This document shows, one piece after another, positions 1-5,879 of a DNA stretch of 8,114 nt. Source of the stretch: VFBF01 sp964530695 (lineage in GTDB: Bacteria > Pseudomonadota > Alphaproteobacteria > Caulobacterales > Aquidulcibacteraceae). Made by a program: the position numbers and the translations under genes. Under the pieces are notes generated by a model. The model was not told the origin of the DNA. It saw only the letters and a list, made by a program, of their open reading frames with translations, and made no database searches. Each line of letters begins with the position of its first letter. The stretch's first letter is position 1. The DNA lies in NCBI GenBank assembly GCA_964530695.1, contig CAZGYQ010000113.1:1-8114 (forward strand). Direction: 5' to 3'.

Positions 1-115
1 TCGAGTCCCTCTGGCGGCACCATTTTCCCCGTATCCGCGCGCAGGGCATGCGCGGGCGCCTGCGGGATCGTTTCTGGAAAAACGACGCCGCATCGGGTGT
101 GCCTGCATTCAGCAT

Positions 116-223
116 GGGACCGCGGGCCTTCAGGCCCGCATCTCGACGGACCTCATGACGCTGAGCACGCGCACGTGGGCCCTTCTCCAGGACCCTGGGG
201 CGGGCCTGAAGGCCCGCGGTCCC
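116..223 (+). repeat. Palindrome pair (REP/BIME-like element), copy 1
   Basis: Positions 116-139 and 200-223 are perfect reverse complements over 24 bases, separated by 60 bases. Each arm is itself a hairpin of the form GCGGGCC-TTCA-GGCCCGC. The same arrangement recurs at 5772-5869 in the opposite orientation with a three-base loop. The spacers also share a short stretch: cttctccaggaccctgg here and attctccggagtctgg in copy 2 read on the minus strand. A compound palindrome with a partly conserved spacer is typical of dispersed REP/BIME-type elements; assigning it to a named family is not possible from this window alone. The element overlaps the C-terminal part of the doubtful ORF at 130-474. 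Confidence 0.8.
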
Positions 224-474
224 GTCAGGGGAGACTTGCGACGCGGGTTGGAGACAAAGACCCGCTCACACAACGGGCCCGGCGCGCGCGACGCGTGGGA
301 AAAGGACCGCCGGACGCCGGCGCCGCGCGAGATCGTCTGAAGGACGCAGGGTGTCTCGGCCTCCGGCGCGAAGGACACGTCCCCCGCCCCGCCGTGGCCC
401 GCCCGCACGCACCCGGCGGCCGCCCACAGGAGCCCCCAGACCGCCAGACCCAGAACCACAAGAACCGCCAACAC
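130..474 (-). CDS. Doubtful small membrane or lipoprotein ORF, 114 aa
   Basis: This reading frame is not recognised as any family. In its favour, a GTG codon at 474-472 is preceded by a perfect AAGGAGG Shine-Dalgarno five bases upstream, and the first residues (VLAVLVVLGLAVWGLLWAAA, then GC) form one hydrophobic segment. The Ala-Ala-Gly-Cys end could be a weak lipobox, with Cys at residue 22. Against it, the rest of the frame (after about residue 30) is Arg/Pro/Ser-rich low-complexity sequence. Its last third runs through the palindromic repeat at 116-223, so the C-terminus looks like read-through of repeat DNA. An AT-rich patch at about 505-545 lies upstream and could hold a promoter, although no clear -35/-10 pair is visible. 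It could be a genuine short membrane peptide whose end has been replaced, or chance. Confidence 0.25.
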   Translation of the reverse strand: MLAVLVVLGLAVWGLLWAAAGCVRAGHGGAGDVSFAPEAETPCVLQTISRGAGVRRSFSHASRAPGPLCERVFVSNPRRKSPLTGPRAFRPAPGSWRRAHVRVLSVMRSVEMRA

Positions 475-762
475 CTTCGCCTCCTTCAAAAATCCAGACC
501 CCGTTGTTCCCTTTTTGTTCTTTTTTATCAAATGAATATTCGGAAAGGCGGCTCGGACTGCGACGGCCCTTAGGCGCTTATCGCCCAGCAGACCACCGCT
601 CCTTGTTCGCACGCGGCGCCGTTGGCATGCACTCAAGATTGAACTCGCGGCCGAACGCTCTTCGCCGTCCCCTGTCCTGACGCCGAGCCCACTAGACACC
701 TCGAGCCGGCGTCCGTGAAACCGGGCGCCGCCCAGCTGCTGATTGCAATGCAGGCTCCAGCC

Positions 763-790
763 GCGCTGATCGCTAAGCGCCGATCAGCGC
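763..790 (-). other. Hairpin spanning the sigma factor stop codon
   Basis: A perfect 10-base inverted repeat (gcgctgatcg at 763-772 and cgatcagcgc at 781-790) surrounds an 8-base loop that contains the TAG stop of the sigma factor gene. On the minus-strand transcript it would form a strong GC-rich stem exactly at the 3' end of the coding region. No T-run follows it, so it is not a standard intrinsic terminator. It may protect the 3' end of the message, or simply reflect the sequence coding for the last residues. Confidence 0.45.
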
Positions 791-1585
791 TTCCAGGTTG
801 AACGTCGTTGGGTCGGGAGTGAAGTCAGGATTGGAGCGCAAGAGCGCGAGAACCGCGCGCCCGCGCTCCAGCCTGGCGATCTCGTTTCGGATCTCGGCGA
901 CACTCGGCGAATGCGCCTCGGCAGCTTCGGCATTGGGGTCCACCCGTCCGCGGCGAACGGCCTGCTTCACACGTCGCGCGCAGCGACACGCCGCATCGGT
1001 CGTGACAATACCGCATCGCGCTTGCATGAAACCCGTGACCAGCGCCCTTGCGCGCCTCAGGCGTTGCCGGAAGGCTGCGTTGTCGATTTCCAGCATCGCG
1101 GCGGCCTCCGCATCGGGCAGGTCGAACACGTCGCCCAGGATGTAGGCGGCGCGCAACGGCCGGCTGAGGCAGGTCAGCAGCGCCAGTGTGCAGCCGACCT
1201 TGACCTGGCTGATCAGCGTCTCCTGGTGTGGGTCGGGGACGGCATCATCGGGAATGTCCTCAAGACCATCCGCCAGATCCGCCGCAAAGCCGCGAAACGT
1301 CAGTCGCAGTGTTTCAAGGCGCCCTGCCTTGCGCGTGTGCACGAGATGGCGACAGGCGATACGCAGCGCCCAGCCGCCGGCGGCGTCGTCATCGCGCAGG
1401 CTGCCAAGGTTGGTGATGATTTTGACCAGAATTTCCTGCGTCGCATCGTCTGCGTCGGCGGCGTTGCCCAACATGCGCATGGCGAGATTGTAGAGGGGCC
1501 CGCGCAGGGTGCGCACGATGACATCGAGTGCGGCGCGGCTTCCCTGCCGCGCCGCTTCAACGAGATGTGGTTCGAGTTCGATCAT
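773..1585 (-). CDS. ECF-type RNA polymerase sigma factor with Cys-bearing C-terminal extension
   Basis: This 270-residue protein has the two domains of an extracytoplasmic-function sigma factor. Region 2 spans about residues 18-85, with the region 2.2-like core DADDATQEILVKI at 44-56. Region 4 spans about 130-186, with a helix-turn-helix around DLPDAEAAAMLEIDNAAFRQ. About 80 residues follow region 4, which is longer than a minimal ECF factor. This tail opens with CGIVTTDAACRC (Cys191, Cys200, Cys202), a pattern I recall as CGLVxPxxPCRC in a subset of ECF factors with extended tails, and ends in an RSNPDFTPDP-type segment. The start codon overlaps the stop of the upstream SRPBCC gene (ATGA), implying translational coupling. 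No membrane anti-sigma gene is adjacent. The target promoter and signal are unknown. Metal binding by the cysteines is an inference. Confidence 0.92.
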   Translation of the reverse strand: MIELEPHLVEAARQGSRAALDVIVRTLRGPLYNLAMRMLGNAADADDATQEILVKIITNLGSLRDDDAAGGWALRIACRHLVHTRKAGRLETLRLTFRGFAADLADGLEDIPDDAVPDPHQETLISQVKVGCTLALLTCLSRPLRAAYILGDVFDLPDAEAAAMLEIDNAAFRQRLRRARALVTGFMQARCGIVTTDAACRCARRVKQAVRRGRVDPNAEAAEAHSPSVAEIRNEIARLERGRAVLALLRSNPDFTPDPTTFNLEALIGA

Positions 1586-1986
1586 TTGCCTTCAAGCAGA
1601 GCCTTGAGGCGCAAGAGCTCCTCGGCAAGGGTTTTCTTTTGCATGTCCAGCGCCCCTTCTAGCGCTTCGAGCGGCACCGGGGGCGCCATCAGCACGAACG
1701 AATAGATGCACTTGTCCGCGCCATCCGGCGTCACCCGCGAATAGGCCGTGCCGACCGCGCCATCAGGAAAGGTCATCACCCAGTCGATCGTTCCGGCATC
1801 GCGATGGGCGATGGTCTTGAGCCGGATCTCGACCTTGCCTGCCGGTGTCGCCATCGTCGCCGTGCGCTCATCAGCGGCGGCGAAGGCGCTCGTCCATTTC
1901 GGCAGGTTCGCCGGGCTGGCGACAAAATCGAACACCCGGCCCTCTGGTGTGTCCAGCGCGATGGATTGCACGTCGAATGTCTTCAT
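1582..1986 (-). CDS. SRPBCC (START-like) family protein
   Basis: A 134-residue soluble protein with the layout of the SRPBCC/polyketide cyclase-like fold. It has an N-terminal strand (MKTFDVQSIALDTP), a helix and loop typical of the family (VFDFVASPANLPKWTSAF), a run of beta strands, and a long C-terminal amphipathic helix (about residues 105-134, ending LLRLKALLEGK). Members bind hydrophobic or aromatic ligands in a deep cavity or act as hydrolase-activator-type partners; the ligand here is unknown. The start at 1986 was chosen because AAAGGA lies eight bases upstream and family homology begins here; the frame is open further upstream to 2106, but that extension looks non-coding. The last bases overlap the sigma factor start by four. 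This gene fills the position usually taken by an anti-sigma factor, so a regulatory role is possible but unproven. Confidence 0.87.
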   Translation of the reverse strand: MKTFDVQSIALDTPEGRVFDFVASPANLPKWTSAFAAADERTATMATPAGKVEIRLKTIAHRDAGTIDWVMTFPDGAVGTAYSRVTPDGADKCIYSFVLMAPPVPLEALEGALDMQKKTLAEELLRLKALLEGK

Positions 1987-2137
1987 AGGTTCCGTCCTTT
2001 GATGCAGGTGCGCGAGATGCGCCTCTATCAGTAAGGAGGAGCGGGGAGCGGCGTCTGTGACTCTTAAATGCATGCCCGCACACATTGATCTCGGAAACCG
2101 TGACACACCAAAAAGCGCACTCCACCTCTCCCTCCCC

Positions 2138-2605
2138 CTAACCCGACTGAAACGCCCGCTCCCCCGGCCTCGGCTCGCGCGGCTGCAGCGCCTTGAAGAC
2201 GCCGCTGCCGGTGAGGATCAGCCGGTCGCCGACCCACACCTTGCCCGACACGGTGAACACGTCGTCGACGACGCCGAGCACCTCGCCGCCGCCCTCGACC
2301 CATTCGCCGAGGCGCGCCGACGACAGGAACTCGCAGGTGAGCTTGATCGTCACCCAGAAGCTCGACCGCTCCACCGAGACGGTGTTGCCCCACGCCACGT
2401 CGGCGAACGTCATCAGCATGCCGCCGTGCGCGGCCTGCATGCCGTTGGTGTGATGCGGTTCGACGCGAAAGCCCATGATCCGGCGGAAGTCCGGAAACTG
2501 CTTGTTGTAGAGCGGGCCGCACTGGCCGCCGAACCCGCGCCGCCAGCCCCAGTCCACGAAACCGTCCGGGATGGGCGTCGGGGCGGCATCGATATCGTCA
2601 GACAT
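2138..2605 (-). CDS. PaaI-family hotdog-fold acyl-CoA thioesterase
   Basis: A 155-residue protein of the hotdog-fold PaaI thioesterase family, which hydrolyses acyl-CoA or aryl-CoA thioesters in the cytoplasm. The signature is clear: a substrate-site segment FRVEPHHTNGMQAAHGGML (residues 46-64) running into HGGMLMTFAD (60-69), with Asn54, His60, Gly61 and Asp69 in the usual places. It is followed by the central strand segment VTIKLTCEFLSSARLGEWVEG and a further strand KVWVGDRLILTGSGVFK. The first 25-30 residues (FVDWGWRRGFGGQCGPLY) extend before the core. GAGGTG lies five bases before the ATG. The gene is divergent from the exporter at 2724 across a 118-base gap that should hold both promoters. 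Downstream, 151 bases separate it from the SRPBCC gene, so a common transcript is possible but not shown. The natural substrate cannot be read from the sequence. Confidence 0.92.
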   Translation of the reverse strand: MSDDIDAAPTPIPDGFVDWGWRRGFGGQCGPLYNKQFPDFRRIMGFRVEPHHTNGMQAAHGGMLMTFADVAWGNTVSVERSSFWVTIKLTCEFLSSARLGEWVEGGGEVLGVVDDVFTVSGKVWVGDRLILTGSGVFKALQPREPRPGERAFQSG

Positions 2606-2723
2606 GGGCGCACCTCAATCCGCCGCACGCTGGCGCCCCCGCCGAAAGGACACAAGGCGCTTGGCCGAGTGCGTCCAGTTGCGCCTCGCCACGGGCGCTT
2701 GCGGCGCCTACGGTGGGCGCTTC

Positions 2724-3662
2724 GTGAGTCCCCCCCTGAACCTTTCGCCCAACGCCCTTTCGGCCAACGCCCTTTCAGCCAACGCACGGGGCGCGCTGTG
2801 GATGCTCGCTTCGGCGGGCTGCTTCACGGCGATGGCGATCCTGTTGAAGCTTTTGAACCAGGCGCATTATCCGGAAAGCCAGATGGTGTTCTTCCGGTGC
2901 GCGGCGGGCGTTGTGGCGCTGGCGCCTTTCGTCCTGCGGTCGGGCGCGAGCGCGTTTGCGGTGAAGCGGCCATGGGTGCTCGCACGCCGGTGTTTCTTTT
3001 CGACGCTCGGCTTCTTTGCGGGCTTCTACGCCTTCGCACACCTGCCGCTGGCGGACGCGCAGGCGATCAGTTTCTCGCGCGTGCTGTTCATCACCGTGTT
3101 CGCCGTCTGGCTGCTGAAGGAGCAGGTCGGCGCGCGGCGCTGGACGGCGGTGGCGATCGGCTTTGTCGGCGTGCTGATCATGCTGCGTCCTTCCGGCGAC
3201 ACGCCGCCCAGCATCGCGACGATTGCGGCGCTGTCGTCGGCCTTGCTGTTCGGGATCACCATCGTGACGGTCAAGGACCTGACGCGCGATCACGCCTCGC
3301 TGACGATCGTGGCGTACACGAATGTCTTCACGACGCTGGTCGGGCTGCCGTTCGCCTTCCTGGCGTGGGTGCAGCCTTCGTGGATCGACCTTGTGCTCTT
3401 CCTCGCGATGGGCTTTGCGGGGGTGAGCGCCCAGAGCTGCTATGTCCGCGCGTTGTCGACGGCGGATGCTTCGCTGATGGGCCTGATCGACTATGTCCGC
3501 CTGCCGCTGGCGCTGTTCTTCGGCTGGCTGATCTTCCACGAGCGGCCCGACGCCTTCATGCTCACCGGCGCCGCCATCATCATCGCCTCCACGATCTATA
3601 TCACGTGGCGCGAGGCGCGGGTGAAGGCCGTCACTTCGCCGGATACAGGAAGCCCGCCGTGA
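2724..3662 (+). CDS. EamA/DMT-superfamily transporter, 10 membrane segments
   Basis: A 312-residue inner-membrane protein with two EamA halves of about five membrane segments each, as usual for drug/metabolite transporter superfamily permeases of about 300 residues. The first segment begins GALWMLASAGCFTAMAILLK (about residues 23-42). The typical FFR follows segment 1 (QMVFFRCAAGVVALAPFV). The second half starts near PSIATIAALSSALLFG and ends AAIIIASTIYITW, with a short cytoplasmic tail. Such proteins export or exchange small metabolites; the substrate is not predictable. I chose the GTG at 2724, which has GGTGG about eight bases upstream, because the frame runs further upstream (to 2571) only by overlapping the divergent thioesterase gene. 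The N-terminus carries a 15-base tandem repeat. The 3' end overlaps the convergent YhhN gene by 32 bases. Confidence 0.92.
   Translation: MSPPLNLSPNALSANALSANARGALWMLASAGCFTAMAILLKLLNQAHYPESQMVFFRCAAGVVALAPFVLRSGASAFAVKRPWVLARRCFFSTLGFFAGFYAFAHLPLADAQAISFSRVLFITVFAVWLLKEQVGARRWTAVAIGFVGVLIMLRPSGDTPPSIATIAALSSALLFGITIVTVKDLTRDHASLTIVAYTNVFTTLVGLPFAFLAWVQPSWIDLVLFLAMGFAGVSAQSCYVRALSTADASLMGLIDYVRLPLALFFGWLIFHERPDAFMLTGAAIIIASTIYITWREARVKAVTSPDTGSPP
2741..2785 (+). repeat. Three tandem 15-base units in the transporter N-terminus
   Basis: Three consecutive units, cctttcgcccaacgc, cctttcggccaacgc and cctttcagccaacgc, differ only at one or two positions. They are in frame and give a repeated pentapeptide (LSPNA-LSANA-LSANA) just before the first membrane segment. 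Fifteen bases is a whole number of codons, so gain or loss of a unit keeps the transporter in frame. This supports translation across this stretch and hence a start upstream of it. Confidence 0.9.
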
Positions 3663-4278
3663 TCGCGGCCTGTCCGCCCCAGTAGAGGATCCACACCGCC
3701 GGCGTCGTCCACCGTCTGGCGGAACTGTCGGCCGGCAGCTTGAACATCTCCCCCGCGAGGAGCGCATCCGACGTCAGGAACATGAGCGCGCCCACGGTCA
3801 CGAGCCACAGGCTCGACGGCAGACCGAGCGCGAGCAGCGTCATCAGCGCGACCACCACCACATAGCCCGCCACGGGCATGCGCATCACGCCAAGCGACGG
3901 CCACAGCCAGCGCGCAAGCCCGCCCGCCGCCAGCGCCACGCCGGCCTGCAACGCGATCCGCAACGGATCGGCGCCCACGCCCCCGCCCAGATTGAGGAAC
4001 AGCGCGATGTAGACGAGATGCCCCGCCGCGAACGCCGCCATGCCCGCCTTGAGCGGCCCCTCGCCGGTGCGCGAGAGGAAGGCGTCCCCGATCGCGCAGA
4101 GGATCAGCGCGATCACCAGCAGGATGAACCCGCCGCCCACAAGCGCCACGAATGCGAGCGCCAGCACCGACAGCGTCTTCAGCATCGTGCGCGTGCGCCC
4201 GGGCGGATCGCCCACGCGCGGCAGATAGAGGAGGGCCAGCGCGGCGGCGACGAGCCAGTAGATCGGCGTGAGGGTCAT
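3631..4278 (-). CDS. YhhN/TMEM86-family membrane protein (lysoplasmalogenase-like)
   Basis: A 215-residue polytopic membrane protein of the YhhN family (the family of TMEM86 lysoplasmalogenases), with about seven or eight hydrophobic segments. The conserved acidic motifs are present: IGDAFLSR (Asp65) followed by FAAGHLVYIALF (85-94), and GALMFLTSDALLAGEMF with Asp171. The end VWILYWGGQAAITAGFL is also typical. Characterised relatives hydrolyse the vinyl-ether bond of lysoplasmalogens; for most bacterial members the substrate is unproven, so enzyme activity here is an inference from family. The ATG at 4278 starts directly before the first membrane segment. It has no visible Shine-Dalgarno, so translation may be weak or the start may lie slightly elsewhere. 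It is divergent from the dehydrogenase at 4426 and its 3' end overlaps the convergent transporter. Confidence 0.9.
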   Translation of the reverse strand: MTLTPIYWLVAAALALLYLPRVGDPPGRTRTMLKTLSVLALAFVALVGGGFILLVIALILCAIGDAFLSRTGEGPLKAGMAAFAAGHLVYIALFLNLGGGVGADPLRIALQAGVALAAGGLARWLWPSLGVMRMPVAGYVVVVALMTLLALGLPSSLWLVTVGALMFLTSDALLAGEMFKLPADSSARRWTTPAVWILYWGGQAAITAGFLYPAK

Positions 4279-4425
4279 GGAGGGTTTGTTAGTCGAAGTG
4301 CAGGTCGCCCTGCTACCCCTGTGCGACGCTTCCCTTCCGGCAGGACTTTCGCGCCCCCCGCCGGAGTGCTTCAACGTCGCCATCATTCCAGCGGCCAGCA
4401 AGGCAGCCCTCAGAGGGAGACCGTC

Positions 4426-5208
4426 ATGAAGCTCGACTCGTCCATTTCCGCCGTCATCACGGGCGGCGCCTCCGGCCTCGGCGAGGCCACCGCCCGCCTG
4501 CTCGCGTCGCAGGGCGTGAAGATCGCGCTCTTCGACATGAACGCCGACAAGGGCGAGAAGGTCGCCAAGGAACTGGGCGGCGTATTCTGCCAGATGAACG
4601 TGACCGACGAAGCCAGCGTCGACGCCGCATTCGCGAAGGCGCGCGCGGCCATCGGCCAGGAGCGCATCCTCGTGAACTGCGCGGGCACCGGCAATGCCGT
4701 GAAGACCGCCTCGCGCTCGAAGGATACCGGCGAGATCAAGCACTTCCCGCTCAACCAGTTCGACCTGATCATCCAGATCAACCTCGTCGGCACGTTCCGC
4801 TGCATCGCCAAGTCCGCCGCCGGCATGCTGACGCTGGCCCCGCTCGCGGACGGCGACCGCGGCGCGATCGTCAACACGGCGTCGGTTGCGGCGGTGGACG
4901 GCCAGATCGGCCAGGCGGCGTATTCGGCGTCGAAGGGCGGCGTCGTCGGCATGACCTTGCCGATCGCGCGCGACCTCTCGAGCGAGGCGATCCGCGTCAA
5001 CACCATCCTGCCGGGCATCTTCAACACGCCGCTGTTGCAGGGCGCGCCGCAGAACGTGAAGGATGCGCTCGGCGCCTCGGTGCCGTTCCCGAAGCGTCTC
5101 GGCGATCCGGCCGAATATGCCTCGCTCGCGGTGCAGATGATCACCAACGGTTATTTCAACGGCGAATGCGTCCGTCTCGACGGCGCGATCCGCATGGCGC
5201 CGCGCTGA
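4426..5208 (+). CDS. SDR-family 3-hydroxyacyl-CoA dehydrogenase, type II (HSD10-like)
   Basis: A 260-residue classical short-chain dehydrogenase matching the length and ends of the HSD17B10/3-hydroxyacyl-CoA dehydrogenase type II group. It has the nucleotide motif TGGASGLG (residues 12-19), Asp37 after the second strand (IALFDMN) favouring NAD over NADP, and NCAG (84-87). Catalytic Asn119, Ser153, Tyr166 and Lys170 (YSASK) are all present, as are PG at 196-197 and the family C-terminus LDGAIRMAPR. It oxidises 3-hydroxyacyl-CoA to 3-ketoacyl-CoA in beta-oxidation or branched-chain amino acid breakdown; chain-length preference is not visible. The ATG at 4426 has GAGGGAGA five bases upstream; the frame is open further upstream (from 4018), but that part is only antisense to the YhhN gene. 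It is followed after 27 bases by the DUF1993 gene, likely in one transcript. Confidence 0.95.
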   Translation: MKLDSSISAVITGGASGLGEATARLLASQGVKIALFDMNADKGEKVAKELGGVFCQMNVTDEASVDAAFAKARAAIGQERILVNCAGTGNAVKTASRSKDTGEIKHFPLNQFDLIIQINLVGTFRCIAKSAAGMLTLAPLADGDRGAIVNTASVAAVDGQIGQAAYSASKGGVVGMTLPIARDLSSEAIRVNTILPGIFNTPLLQGAPQNVKDALGASVPFPKRLGDPAEYASLAVQMITNGYFNGECVRLDGAIRMAPR

Positions 5209-5235
5209 GCCTTCGCGAACACAGGAGAAAGTCCC

Positions 5236-5757
5236 ATGGCCATTTCGCTCTATGACGCCAGCGTCGTCAGCTTCCTGCAGGTGCTCGGAGGCGTTGCGGG
5301 CGTTCTAGACCGTGGGCTTTCCCACTGCACCGACAACAACATAGACACCAACGAGATCGTCGAGACGCGCCTGTTTCCGGACATGCTGCCGTTCCGCTAT
5401 CAGGTGCTCTCGACGGTGCATCACTCCATCGGCGCCATCGAGGCGGTGAAGGTCGGGACCTTCACGCCGCCGACCAAAATGGAGCCGCTCGACTACGCCG
5501 GCCTGCAGAAGTATGTCGCCGAGGGGATCGCGAAGCTGAAGGCGCTCACGCCTGACGAGGTCAACGCGCTGGAAGGCCGCGACATGCTGTTCCAGATGCG
5601 CGATTTCAAGATCCCGTTCACGGCCGAGGGATTCCTGCTCTCCTTCTCGCTGCCGAACCTGCACTTCCACGCCACCACCGCCTACGACATCCTGCGCACC
5701 AGGGGCGCGCCGCTCGGCAAGCGTGACTATCTGGGCGCGATGCGCGTGAAGGGCTGA
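5236..5757 (+). CDS. DUF1993 family protein
   Basis: A 173-residue soluble protein that fits the DUF1993 family, a DinB-like four-helix-bundle group with no established biochemical role. The family hallmarks are visible: an N-terminal YDASV followed by a helix of amphipathic residues, RLFPDMLPF (45-53), a central helix ending in HHSIGAIEAV, FSLPNLHFHATTAYDILR (137-154), and the C-terminal GKRDYLG (161-167). The length is normal for the family. AGGAG sits eight bases before the ATG, and the gene follows the dehydrogenase stop by 27 bases, suggesting an operon. The His residues in HFHATTAY and at 62-63 could coordinate a metal as in other DinB-like proteins, but this is only an analogy. The association with acyl-CoA metabolism comes from position alone. 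Confidence 0.93.
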   Translation: MAISLYDASVVSFLQVLGGVAGVLDRGLSHCTDNNIDTNEIVETRLFPDMLPFRYQVLSTVHHSIGAIEAVKVGTFTPPTKMEPLDYAGLQKYVAEGIAKLKALTPDEVNALEGRDMLFQMRDFKIPFTAEGFLLSFSLPNLHFHATTAYDILRTRGAPLGKRDYLGAMRVKG

Positions 5758-5771
5758 GATTTCGGAGTGTG

Positions 5772-5869
5772 GAACCGCGGGCCTATGGCCCGCAACCGCA
5801 GGCGCCGCCAGACTCCGGAGAATCTCGCGTTCTTTGAATACTGAGTGCGGGCCATAGGCCCGCGGTCCT
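5772..5869 (-). repeat. Palindrome pair (REP/BIME-like element), copy 2
   Basis: Positions 5774-5794 and 5846-5866 are perfect reverse complements over 21 bases with a 51-base spacer. Each arm is a hairpin GCGGGCC-TAT-GGCCCGC (or its complement). It is the same element as at 116-223, inverted. It fills nearly the whole space between the convergent DUF1993 gene (stop at 5757) and the hypothetical gene (stop at 5880), so the stable hairpins could stop transcription from both sides; there is no T-run, so this would not be a classical intrinsic terminator. Confidence 0.82.
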
Positions 5870-5879
5870 GTTTCCAATG

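Noticed and set aside
3..158. Open frame from the left edge (contains RGRLRDRFWKNDAASG) that could be the end of an upstream gene
   Set aside because: It ends inside the palindromic repeat, is only about 50 codons, has no recognisable family, and two other frames are also open here; the evidence is too thin for a partial CDS.
2080..2105. TGTCAC on the minus strand upstream of the SRPBCC-sigma operon, considered as an ECF autoregulatory -35
   Set aside because: No convincing -10 (such as CGTC) follows at 16-17 bases, and the factor cannot be assigned to the group that uses this box.
2057..3685. Long 542-codon plus-strand frame
   Set aside because: It is antisense to the thioesterase in its first part and out of frame with the transporter in the rest; composition is that of a GC-rich shadow frame, with no domain.
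2775..3767. 330-codon minus-strand frame opposite the transporter
   Set aside because: Arg/Asp/Gln-rich shadow of the membrane-protein gene with no motif.
4300..4313. Short inverted repeat gcagg-tcgc-cctgc between the YhhN and dehydrogenase genes as a possible operator
   Set aside because: A five-base arm is expected by chance in GC-rich DNA, and no regulator gene is adjacent.
4410..5147. 245-codon minus-strand frame opposite the dehydrogenase
   Set aside because: The plus-strand frame carries a complete SDR motif set; this one has none.
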